The notes beneath the pieces are model-generated. The model saw only the letters and a program-made list of their open reading frames with translations. It was not told the DNA's origin and ran no database searches. This document shows, in pieces, positions 16,686 through 24,237 of a stretch of 64,000 bases of DNA. The position numbers were made by a program, and so were the translations under genes. The stretch is taken from positions 5,704,001 to 5,768,000 of the forward strand of contig NZ_CP151803.1 of assembly GCF_038446955.1 (NCBI RefSeq), given 5' to 3'. This stretch comes from Pedobacter sp. FW305-3-2-15-E-R2A2. Lineage in GTDB: Bacteria > Bacteroidota > Bacteroidia > Sphingobacteriales > Sphingobacteriaceae. How positions within the stretch are numbered: the first letter of the stretch is position 1; each line of letters opens with the position of its first letter.

Positions 16686-16885
16686 GCCATAAAACTAATC
16701 AAAGTCACTCTTTATTTTATTTTTCTTATCCCAACCCTATCTTTAATTACGCCAGCCCTCCCTTTTGGCGGACGAATACTGCTTTATCAGATTTAAACGG
16801 TTTGCATCATATTTCAGGGGGTTGGGATCATTTAATTTAAGAATCAGCGCATATTGAGTCCATTTGAGGAAACAATCAAACAACC

Positions 16886-19303
16886 ATGCGTAACCATTTA
16901 AAATTTCTTCTTCCCTTCTTATTTTTATTACTGATCAAAGTCAGCGCTTTTAGCCAAAGTTCCAAGTTAAGCGGCAGCGTTCTTAGCGTAACAGACGGCA
17001 AAGCCATTGAATTTGCTTCTGTTGCATTGATCCAACTGCTGGATTCCACAAGAGCAGGCCTTAGCATGAGCAATGAAAAAGGAATATTTTCATTTGAAAA
17101 CATCAAACCCGGAACTTACCTCATTAAAGTGATTGCAATAGGTTATGAAAGAACTCAGAGTAAAACCTTTGACCTTGGCAACATCGCAATGGTATTACCT
17201 GCCCTGAAATTAAACGGCTCGGTAAAGACCCTAAAAGAAGTAGGGATCATTGCTAAAACACCTTTAATTGAACAACTCGCAGATCGTACGGTTCTGAATG
17301 TAGCGCAAATGAATACGGCAGGAGACAATGCATTAGATGTGCTAAAAAGAGCACCCGGGATTAAACTCGACAAAGATGATAACATTATCCTCAAGGGCAA
17401 AAGCGGGGTAAATGTCATGATAGATGGTAAGATGAGCTATATGTCCGGACTGGAACTGAGTACCTATCTGAAATCTTTACCTGGCGATGTGATGAGTAAA
17501 GTGGAACTGATTTCTAACCCTCCTTCCTCCTTTGATGCTGCCGGATCTGCCGGAATCATCAACATCAAATTAAAAAGAAACAAATTACAAGGCTTTAACG
17601 GGACTGCAAATATCGGCGCAGGATATGGCGAATATGGAAAAGGATATGGTGGTACCAATTTAAACTACAATATTGGAAAAATCAGTACCTATGCCCGGTT
17701 CAGTTATGGCTATTACAACTCCTTTAACAAACTGACCATGAACCGTAAGATTGGAGAAGAACAATTTAACCAGCGTAATTTCTGGCATCCGATTACCAAA
17801 AGCAGCAATTATTCGGCAGGAGCTGATTATTTTATCAACGACAGGCATACGGTTGGTGTATTATGGAAAGGTTCTGCCGCTCCCTATACCACTAATAGTG
17901 AGAGTCGTTCAGTGAATTACAATGCGGCAAACCAACAAATGGGAAGCGTGGATTCTAAAAACCCACAGGACAATACCGCAGGAAATTATGCCATTAACCT
18001 GAACTATCGTTTTAAAATAGACACTGCCGGAAGGGAGCTGGGTTTTGACCTCGACCAGGTCAACTATGACAACTCTAAAACGGAACAATATTTCAACAGT
18101 TATTTTGATGCTTCGGGAGCAAGGACCGGGGACATCATCAATCTGAGAAACAAAGGATTTGGGGATGTGAACATTTACGCGGTTAAAATAGATTATGTAC
18201 ATCCCTTGTCAAAAACACTTAAAGCAGAGGCGGGATATAAAAGCAGTTGGGTAAAGACCAATAATGACGTACGGTTCGATTCCCTCAAAACATCCGCATG
18301 GATAAACGACCCGAAACGTACCAATCAATTTGTTTACCGGGAGAACATCAATGCCCTTTACCTGTCCTTCAGCCAGTCCTTTAAACAGCTGGAACTTAAA
18401 GCAGGATTGCGGGCAGAGCAAACACTTGGAAAAGGAGCTTCTTCCGGTACCGAAGAAAAGATAGACCGTAAATACTGGCAGCTCTTCCCTACCTTTTTCG
18501 CTTCCTGGAAGGTCAATAAAAACCATCAGATTCAGGGAAGTTATGCGCGTCGCATCAACCGGCCATCCTACACCGACCTGAACCCCTTTGCTTTCTATTC
18601 CGATCCTTACACTGCCTTAAAAGGTAATCCATTGCTACTGCCTTCATTTTCCAACAATATGGAACTCAATTACCACATTAAAAGTTTTAGGGTCCTTACG
18701 TTGAGTTATGCTAAAAGTACAGATGTGATCTTTCCTGTAATTTATCAAAATGACCAGACTAAAGAAAGCATCAGTGTAAATGAAAACCTTGGCAAGTCTC
18801 AAAACCTATACCTCGCTACCGGAAGTCCTTTTGACCTGACAAAGTGGTGGAACAACAATACAGAACTCTCTATTGCCTATGATGACGTAAAATCGGCTGT
18901 ACAGGGCGGAAGCTATGACAGTCATAAATTCAGCTGGTCGCTGAACTCTGAACAGACTTTCACCCTCCCTAAAGACCTCCAGCTGACCTATACCTTCTAC
19001 TACGGCTCCCCTTCCGTATCCGGGCTATTTAGGTCGCTGGAGTATTATGGAATGAATGTTTCGGCCAGAAAAACATTTATGAACAAAAAAGCAACTGTCA
19101 GTTTAAAGCTCAATGATGTTTTTGACACCAATAAATTCAGGGCTAATCTGCGCTATAACAATGTAGACACCTATTGGCAAAACCAATGGGAAAGCCGCAA
19201 AATTAACCTGACTTTGAATTACAAATTTGGCAACATGAAAGTTAAAAATGCGAGGACAAGAAGTACCGGCACTGCCGATGAGGAAAGCAGGGTTAAGAAT
19301 TAA
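16886..19303 (+). CDS. outer-membrane beta-barrel receptor (TonB-dependent receptor-like)
   Basis: 805 residues. Signal peptide to about residue 24 ('SAFSQ'), then a CarboxypepD_reg-like domain (26-110), a plug-like domain (about 120-225, 'NALDVLKRAPGIKLDKDDNIILKGK' and 'VELISNPPSSFDAAGSAGIINI') and a barrel of the OMP_b-brl_3 type ('GYGGTNLNYNIGKISTYARFSYGYYN' and 'SYARRINRPSYTDLNPF'). The substrate is unknown. It is not SusC-like and no SusD gene is present. It is divergent from the LytS/LytTR pair and followed by a strong terminator. Confidence 0.87.
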   Translation: MRNHLKFLLPFLFLLLIKVSAFSQSSKLSGSVLSVTDGKAIEFASVALIQLLDSTRAGLSMSNEKGIFSFENIKPGTYLIKVIAIGYERTQSKTFDLGNIAMVLPALKLNGSVKTLKEVGIIAKTPLIEQLADRTVLNVAQMNTAGDNALDVLKRAPGIKLDKDDNIILKGKSGVNVMIDGKMSYMSGLELSTYLKSLPGDVMSKVELISNPPSSFDAAGSAGIINIKLKRNKLQGFNGTANIGAGYGEYGKGYGGTNLNYNIGKISTYARFSYGYYNSFNKLTMNRKIGEEQFNQRNFWHPITKSSNYSAGADYFINDRHTVGVLWKGSAAPYTTNSESRSVNYNAANQQMGSVDSKNPQDNTAGNYAINLNYRFKIDTAGRELGFDLDQVNYDNSKTEQYFNSYFDASGARTGDIINLRNKGFGDVNIYAVKIDYVHPLSKTLKAEAGYKSSWVKTNNDVRFDSLKTSAWINDPKRTNQFVYRENINALYLSFSQSFKQLELKAGLRAEQTLGKGASSGTEEKIDRKYWQLFPTFFASWKVNKNHQIQGSYARRINRPSYTDLNPFAFYSDPYTALKGNPLLLPSFSNNMELNYHIKSFRVLTLSYAKSTDVIFPVIYQNDQTKESISVNENLGKSQNLYLATGSPFDLTKWWNNNTELSIAYDDVKSAVQGGSYDSHKFSWSLNSEQTFTLPKDLQLTYTFYYGSPSVSGLFRSLEYYGMNVSARKTFMNKKATVSLKLNDVFDTNKFRANLRYNNVDTYWQNQWESRKINLTLNYKFGNMKVKNARTRSTGTADEESRVKN

Positions 19304-19320
19304 ACACCCTTTGTTTTAAA

Positions 19321-19354
19321 ACAAGAACAGCCGGCTATTGCCGGCTGTCCTTGT
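19321..19354. terminator. intrinsic terminator
   Basis: Inverted repeat 19321-19335 and 19340-19354 (ACAAGAACAGCCGGC, one mismatch) with the loop TATT. It lies between the receptor gene and the convergent DUF5362-like gene and probably serves both. Confidence 0.85.
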
Positions 19355-19378
19355 TTATCGGAAAGCTTTAGCAATTGC

Positions 19379-19849
19379 TTAGCTGACCCCAATACTCGCA
19401 ACAACAGCGAATAAAATCCCAACGATATAAAAGCTGAGGATTACAATCGTCAGTACTCCCCAAAACTTAAAGAACGACTTCATTTTACTCATCGCTACAC
19501 CTAAGCTCAGCTGATCCAGAAACAGGACTGCTTTTTGCGCAGCAGTAGCATATTTAAACAACATCAAACTCGGGTAAAAATAAATGAGTGCAATGAATAA
19601 ATAGGTTACAGTAATGGCTGCCGGAGCCACCTGAGTTAAAGGCGACTGACCGCCCATGGTGGTCATCGCGGAAATTACAGAAGGCATAAAAAATGCGAAT
19701 ATGATAATCAATACGCAAAAAATAAATCCAATAATGGATAAGAATTTAGCCCATTTAGCCGTCTCATAAATATAGCTGCGGATGTCTTCGGTAACTATAA
19801 GGGTTTCATTTTCTGCTTCAAGGGGTTCTTTTTCTTCGAAATCTTCCAT
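19379..19849 (-). CDS. DUF5362-like integral membrane protein
   Basis: About 156 residues from the ATG at 19849 (MEDFEEKEPL); an ATG at 19894 would add 15 residues before the acidic N-terminus and seems less likely. An acidic cytoplasmic head is followed by three or four membrane segments (about 37-60, 83-105, 130-155), with 'SYIYETAKWAKFLSIIGF' before the first. This is the layout of DUF5362 family proteins, whose function is unknown. Confidence 0.7.
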   Translation of the reverse strand: MEDFEEKEPLEAENETLIVTEDIRSYIYETAKWAKFLSIIGFIFCVLIIIFAFFMPSVISAMTTMGGQSPLTQVAPAAITVTYLFIALIYFYPSLMLFKYATAAQKAVLFLDQLSLGVAMSKMKSFFKFWGVLTIVILSFYIVGILFAVVASIGVS

Positions 19850-19917
19850 AAGGATCGTGTTAATCTTTAAATACTTTTTAGATACCCTAAACATAAAGAT
19901 TATTTTTAAAAAATTGG

Positions 19918-19925
19918 TAGCTTTG
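19918..19925 (+). promoter_or_regulatory. -7 box of ychF
   Basis: TAGCTTTG, a full TAnnTTTG match, 25 bases upstream of the ATG at 19951. Confidence 0.55.
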
Positions 19926-19950
19926 CGCCAAAACTATAAAAATATCATTC

Positions 19951-21045
19951 ATGGCATTACAATGTGGTATAGTTGGTTTACCAAATGTTGGAAAATCCAC
20001 CTTATTTAACTGTTTATCGAACGCAAAAGCTCAAGCGGCTAACTTTCCTTTCTGTACAATCGAACCTAATATCGGCGTAATTACTGTACCCGATGACAGG
20101 CTGACTAAATTGGCCGAACTGGTACAGCCAAACCGTATTGTTCCCAATACTATTGAGATTGTGGATATTGCAGGTTTGGTAAAAGGTGCTTCCAAAGGGG
20201 AAGGTTTAGGAAACCAGTTTCTGGGTAATATCAGGGCTACAAATGCCGTGATCCATGTATTGCGTTGTTTTGACGACGGAAACGTGATCCACGTAGATGG
20301 TTCCGTTGACCCTATTCGCGATAAAGAAATCATTGATACTGAATTACAGCTGAAAGATTTGGATACCGTTACCAAACGTATTCAGAAAGTAGAGAAAATG
20401 GCAAAGACCGATAAGGAAGCCAAAAGAACTTTCGACATCTTAAGCATCATCAAAACACACCTTGAAGAAGGTAAATCGGCACGTTCTGCAGCTGTTGCAG
20501 CGGAAGATTTTGAATTCATTCAGGACCTGGGCCTATTAACCCAAAAACCGGTAATGTATGTATGTAACGTAGATGAAAACTCTGTCATCAATGGAAATGC
20601 TTACGTTGACCGCGTTAAAGAAGCCGTAAAAAACGAGAACGCTGAAGTATTGGTGATCTCTGCGAAAATAGAATCAGAAATTGCTGAGCTGGAAAGTTAC
20701 GAAGAACGTCAGGAATTTTTAGCTGATCTTGGTCTTACCGAGTCTGGTGTAAACAAGCTGATTGTTGCTGCTTACCGCTTATTAGACCTATATACTTATT
20801 TTACTGCAGGTGTTCAGGAAGTAAGGGCATGGACGATCACTAAAGGATTTACCGCTCCACAAGCTGCCGGTGTAATTCATACTGACTTTGAAAAAGGATT
20901 TATCCGCGCTGAAGTAATTAAATATATTGACTTTGTAACCCTGGGTTCAGAGGCTGCCTGTAAAGATGCCGGTAAATTAGGTGTCGAAGGTAAAACATAT
21001 GTAGTGGAAGATGGCGACATCATGCACTTCCGCTTCAACGTATAA
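19951..21045 (+). CDS. ychF: redox-regulated ATPase YchF (Obg-like)
   Basis: 364 residues, the family's normal length. The P-loop GLPNVGKST is at residues 9-17, 'DIAGLVKGASKGEGLGNQFL' is the G3/switch II region, and the fourth motif is NVDE rather than NKxD, which explains the family's preference for ATP over GTP. The C-terminal TGS-like domain ends 'YVVEDGDIMHFRFNV'. YchF binds ribosomes and is linked to stress and translation quality control. A single-gene unit with its own promoter and terminator. Confidence 0.97.
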   Translation: MALQCGIVGLPNVGKSTLFNCLSNAKAQAANFPFCTIEPNIGVITVPDDRLTKLAELVQPNRIVPNTIEIVDIAGLVKGASKGEGLGNQFLGNIRATNAVIHVLRCFDDGNVIHVDGSVDPIRDKEIIDTELQLKDLDTVTKRIQKVEKMAKTDKEAKRTFDILSIIKTHLEEGKSARSAAVAAEDFEFIQDLGLLTQKPVMYVCNVDENSVINGNAYVDRVKEAVKNENAEVLVISAKIESEIAELESYEERQEFLADLGLTESGVNKLIVAAYRLLDLYTYFTAGVQEVRAWTITKGFTAPQAAGVIHTDFEKGFIRAEVIKYIDFVTLGSEAACKDAGKLGVEGKTYVVEDGDIMHFRFNV

Positions 21046-21056
21046 TCATACGTATT

Positions 21057-21100
21057 AAAAAAGAAAGGCCGGGTGAGTGATCATCCGGCCTTTCTTTTTT
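21057..21100. terminator. bidirectional terminator between ychF and mgtE
   Basis: A 16-bp perfect inverted repeat (21057-21072 and 21085-21100; core AAGGCCGG) flanked by A and T runs, between two convergent genes. Confidence 0.9.
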
Positions 21101-21110
21101 AAGTTATTTT

Positions 21111-22484
21111 TTAGAGCAGCACTCCCGTCAGGAACATCACTGCAACAGAGAAATAAATGATCAAACCCGTTACGTCAACCAGTGTTGCTACAAAAGGAGC
21201 AGAGGAGGTTGCAGGGTCAGCACCAAGTTTCTTTAAAATCAGCGGAAGCATAGAGCCTGCCAATGATCCCCATAAAACTACGCCAACCAGTGCGACACCT
21301 ACGGTAACGCCAATCAATGCCCAATGTGGTCCATACATCGTGGTAAAGAAGGTCCAGACAAAGATCCTGAGGAAACCGATAGCACCCAGTACAATCCCGA
21401 GCATCAGCCCTGAAATGAGCTCCCTTCTCATGACCCTCCACCAATCGCCTACCGTGATCTCTCCCAAGGCCATCGCCTGGATGATCAAAGTAGAAGCCTG
21501 CGAACCGCTATTTCCTCCACTGGAAATGATCAGCGGAACAAACATCGCCAGGATTACTGCTTTCGCAATGTCGGCTTCAAAATGTCCCATGGCCGTTGCA
21601 GTTAACATTTCTCCAAGGAAAAGTACCACCAGCCAACCTATTCTTCGTTTAAACAAACCGAAAATCGGCATGTCTAAATAGGGTTCATCCAATGCCTGAG
21701 TACCCCCTATTTTGTGCATATCTTCTGTATACTCTTCGTTTGCAATCCATAGAATATCATCTACAGTTACAATACCAAGCAATACATTATAATCATCTAC
21801 AACGGGTAATGCCACCCGGTTATTCATTCTGAAAATATTGATGGCTTCTTCCTGGTGGTCATTTGCTTTTAAGGCGATCAGACGCTGATCTGTCAGGTCT
21901 CCGATTTTAGCTTCCGGATCTGCCAGGAGAATTTCCCTGATCCTGATGTCGTCCAGCAGCACCCCATCTTTATCGATCACATAGATCACATCAATGGTCT
22001 CTGAATTCTTCCCATAACGCCTGATGTGTGCCAGTACGCGGGATACCGTCCAGTCTTTCTTTACTGCGACATAATCCGGCGTCATCAGCCTTCCCACACT
22101 GTCTTCTTCATAGCCCAGCAAAGAAAGTGCTTCGACCCTGTCCTTAGCAGGTAGCAGAATGATCAGCTTTTTCACGGCATCACCTTTCAGCTCACTGAAC
22201 AGGGAAGTACGGTCATCGGGAGGCAGCAGGTTAATCAGCTCTGCAAGTTTATTTCCGGGAAGTTTTTTAATGATTCTTTCCTGAGTTGGAAAGTCTAGGA
22301 TTCTGAAAACATTTACGGCCCTTTTGATGGACAACGTATCAATAAATGTGACTGCGTGTTGGGGAAGTTCGTCTATTAAATGCTCCACATCTGAAATATT
22401 CAGGTCATCCAAATATATCTTCAATTGTGCATTGTCTTCCTGCTCTAAGAGCTTTACGATTTCTTCAACAATCATTTCTTCCAT
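21111..22484 (-). CDS. mgtE: magnesium transporter MgtE
   Basis: 457 residues. N-terminal superhelical domain (about 1-130), two CBS domains (about 135-255, 'LMTPDYVAVKKDWTVSRVLAHIR', 'NNRVALPVVDDYNVLLGIVTVDDIL'), a connecting helix and five membrane segments (about 285-455) with the pore motif 'SGGNSGSQASTLIIQAMALGE'. MgtE imports Mg2+ and is gated by Mg2+ bound to the N and CBS domains. No leader that looks like a magnesium riboswitch was seen upstream. Confidence 0.96.
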   Translation of the reverse strand: MEEMIVEEIVKLLEQEDNAQLKIYLDDLNISDVEHLIDELPQHAVTFIDTLSIKRAVNVFRILDFPTQERIIKKLPGNKLAELINLLPPDDRTSLFSELKGDAVKKLIILLPAKDRVEALSLLGYEEDSVGRLMTPDYVAVKKDWTVSRVLAHIRRYGKNSETIDVIYVIDKDGVLLDDIRIREILLADPEAKIGDLTDQRLIALKANDHQEEAINIFRMNNRVALPVVDDYNVLLGIVTVDDILWIANEEYTEDMHKIGGTQALDEPYLDMPIFGLFKRRIGWLVVLFLGEMLTATAMGHFEADIAKAVILAMFVPLIISSGGNSGSQASTLIIQAMALGEITVGDWWRVMRRELISGLMLGIVLGAIGFLRIFVWTFFTTMYGPHWALIGVTVGVALVGVVLWGSLAGSMLPLILKKLGADPATSSAPFVATLVDVTGLIIYFSVAVMFLTGVLL

Positions 22485-22610
22485 AAACGCCTTTTCTTTA
22501 CATGATTTTCATCACCATTACAATTGTTCTTTACCCCTTATGAAGCCATCTTCCTGCCATGGTTTCATTTTTGCAAAAGTGCTTTTTTATTTTTGAAAAA
22601 CTGCCTTAAT

Positions 22611-22666
22611 AAGGGAATATAATTCCCCTTGCTAAAATCGGGTATTTTTCATCTCTTTTAAGAGAT
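22611..22666. other. two small palindromes between mgtE and tRNA-Arg
   Basis: AAGGGAAT/ATTCCCCTT around 22611-22630 and ATCTCT-TTTA-AGAGAT at 22651-22666. Neither has a T run. They could be operators or minor hairpins; no function is assigned. Confidence 0.3.
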
Positions 22667-22713
22667 TTATCACAAGGATGATGATAAGCATTTTATTATC
22701 CGGAATAGTTTCC

Positions 22714-22721
22714 TAGATTTG
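22714..22721 (+). promoter_or_regulatory. -7 box of tRNA-Arg
   Basis: TAGATTTG, a full TAnnTTTG match, 17 bases before the mature tRNA 5' end. Confidence 0.6.
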
Positions 22722-22738
22722 CAATCTTGAAAAACCAA

Positions 22739-22810
22739 GCATTCGTAGTTCAATGGATAGAATGTCAGATTCCGGTTCTGATGATGGGGGTTCGAATCCC
22801 TTCGAGTGCA
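22739..22810 (+). tRNA. tRNA-Arg (anticodon CCG)
   Basis: Acceptor stem GCATTCG/CGAGTGC (with one T-G pair), D arm around GTTCAATGGATAGAAT, anticodon stem TCAGA/TCTGA with loop TTCCGGT giving anticodon CCG, T arm GGGGGTTCGAATCCCTT, discriminator A at 22810. CCA is not encoded. It has its own promoter and an intrinsic terminator. Confidence 0.95.
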
Positions 22811-22812
22811 CA

Positions 22813-22844
22813 AAGAAAGCCTTAGAGAAATCTAAGGCTTTCTT
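22813..22844 (+). terminator. terminator of tRNA-Arg
   Basis: A 14-bp perfect stem (AAGAAAGCCTTAGA arm at 22813-22826, partner at 22831-22844) with a GAAA tetraloop, starting two bases after the tRNA. Confidence 0.9.
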
Positions 22845-22883
22845 ATTTTCCATAATTTCCGGCTTTTCGACAAGCAAATCGTT

Positions 22884-22903
22884 TATAAACAAATTTGTTT
22901 ATA
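22884..22903. promoter_or_regulatory. 20-bp perfect palindrome, likely operator of the toxin-antitoxin pair
   Basis: TATAAACAAATTTGTTTATA at 22884-22903 is fully self-complementary and overlaps the -7 box TATATTTG (22900-22907). An antitoxin dimer with a helix-turn-helix bound here would block the promoter, the usual arrangement of autoregulated HigA-type modules. Binding is inferred. Confidence 0.65.
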
Positions 22904-22907
22904 TTTG
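22900..22907 (+). promoter_or_regulatory. -7 box of the toxin-antitoxin operon
   Basis: TATATTTG, a full TAnnTTTG match that shares four bases with the palindrome. It lies three bases before the ATG at 22911 and nine before the ATG at 22917. Confidence 0.55.
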
Positions 22908-22910
22908 TAT

Positions 22911-23408
22911 ATGGAAATGTCATTGGAAAAATATAAAGGTATCCATCCCGGCCTGATATTAGACCGTGAGCTTAAGAAAAGAAAACTTAAGAAGCGCCCG
23001 TTTGCACTTTCATTGCCAGAGTATACTCAAACGATTAACGATATTACAAAGGGTAGGCGTAACCTTACTCCCGAAGTATCTTTAAAAATAGACCGCGCCC
23101 TTGGTCTGGAAGAAGGAACGATGTACATTCTGCAGGCTTATTATACGATTAAAGCAGAGCAACTGAAAGAACAGATTAATCGTCATCCAGATTTGAATCT
23201 CTTTCGTAAAGCTCTTTTTTGGGATACAGATATGAATAAACTTGATTGGGAGAAGCAATACAAACCAATCATCACAAGGATATTTGAACGTGGAGACTCC
23301 GGTGAAAAACAAGCTATTATCGATTTTTATGGCACGGAGAAAGTGAAAGAGGTTATCGGAAGCACGTCTGTTTCAAGTAAATTAGCTTTATTCAGGCAAA
23401 ACAAATAA
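22911..23408 (+). CDS. HigA-like XRE-family antitoxin
   Basis: 165 residues from the ATG at 22911 (MEMSLEKYKG); the ATG at 22917 is an equally good start. A TTG at 22905 lies in the -7 box and is rejected. Residues about 6-70 match the HigA/plasmid-maintenance antidote helix-turn-helix ('GIHPGLILDRELKKR', 'SLPEYTQTINDITKGRRNLTPEVSLKIDRALGLEEG'). About 90 C-terminal residues extend beyond the usual 90-100 residue HigA and may bind the toxin. The AbiEii-like gene follows after 7 bases. Antitoxin and autorepressor roles are inferred from context. Confidence 0.82.
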   Translation: MEMSLEKYKGIHPGLILDRELKKRKLKKRPFALSLPEYTQTINDITKGRRNLTPEVSLKIDRALGLEEGTMYILQAYYTIKAEQLKEQINRHPDLNLFRKALFWDTDMNKLDWEKQYKPIITRIFERGDSGEKQAIIDFYGTEKVKEVIGSTSVSSKLALFRQNK

Positions 23409-23415
23409 TATCGAT

Positions 23416-24063
23416 ATGCTTTACTGGAACACGGTTAGTGATGAACTAAGAAATATATTACTTAAATTAATGCAAGCTAGTGAATTTCGCGAATTCAGAC
23501 TGGTTGGGGGTACGGCACTAAGTCTGCACCTGGGACATAGAATTTCAGTTGATATTGATCTGTTTACCGATGCAACTTATAGATCAATTGATTTTGATGC
23601 AATTGATCATTATTTACGTGCCAGTTTTGAATACGTCGCGGGTGATTTTGGAGGCAATCCTGGAATGGGAAAATCATATTTGATTGGCAGTAGCTCTGAT
23701 CAGGCAATTAAGCTCGATGTTTATTATTCTATGGATCCATTTTTTCAGGATGCAACTGAATGTGATGGAATAAGATTGGCTACGGTGGAAGAAATTATTG
23801 CGATGAAAGTAGATGTTATTCAACGTGGTGGACGGAAAAAAGATTTTTGGGATTTACATGAGCTCTTGCCACAGTATGATTTTAAAACTATGACCGATTT
23901 ACATCGACAACGATTTGAATGGACACATGATCCAAAACTCATTCTTAAAAACTTTGTAAACTTTCAGGCTGCTGATGAAGATTTCGACCCAATTTGTTTA
24001 CTTAATAAGGAGTGGATATTTATTAAGGAAGATATAGCGCTTGCAATTGGTCACCTAAACTGA
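23416..24063 (+). CDS. AbiEii/AbiGii-type nucleotidyltransferase toxin
   Basis: 215 residues. The nucleotidyltransferase core is clear: GGTALSLHLGHR (31-42) with Asp46 and Asp48 ('SVDIDLF') as metal ligands, and a later 'RGGRKKDFWDL' (about 137-147), the conserved KD/FxD motif of the AbiEii group. Related toxins (MenT, AbiEii) transfer nucleotides, in known cases to tRNA 3' ends, and stop translation. It pairs here with a HigA-like antitoxin rather than AbiEi. The AT-rich composition of the pair compared with its neighbours and its place just after a tRNA suggest acquisition. Confidence 0.85.
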   Translation: MLYWNTVSDELRNILLKLMQASEFREFRLVGGTALSLHLGHRISVDIDLFTDATYRSIDFDAIDHYLRASFEYVAGDFGGNPGMGKSYLIGSSSDQAIKLDVYYSMDPFFQDATECDGIRLATVEEIIAMKVDVIQRGGRKKDFWDLHELLPQYDFKTMTDLHRQRFEWTHDPKLILKNFVNFQAADEDFDPICLLNKEWIFIKEDIALAIGHLN

Positions 24064-24103
24064 GGACTCAAATTCTGCTAAGAAAAAAGCAGTAGTTTCG
24101 TCT

Positions 24104-24111
24104 TATTTTTG
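24104..24111 (+). promoter_or_regulatory. -7 box upstream of the cytochrome c biogenesis gene
   Basis: TATTTTTG, a full TAnnTTTG match, implying a leader of about 120 bases before the ATG at 24238. Confidence 0.45.
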
Positions 24112-24237
24112 CCATAAATTCAGATCCTCTTATTTTTCTGACCTATCAAAACCATCTTTGCCGAAGTTTAGGAAAAATCCATCGCCTTGCAATTTTACCT
24201 TTCCGCCAGGCGCTGAAAATGAATAAGAAAAATAAGA

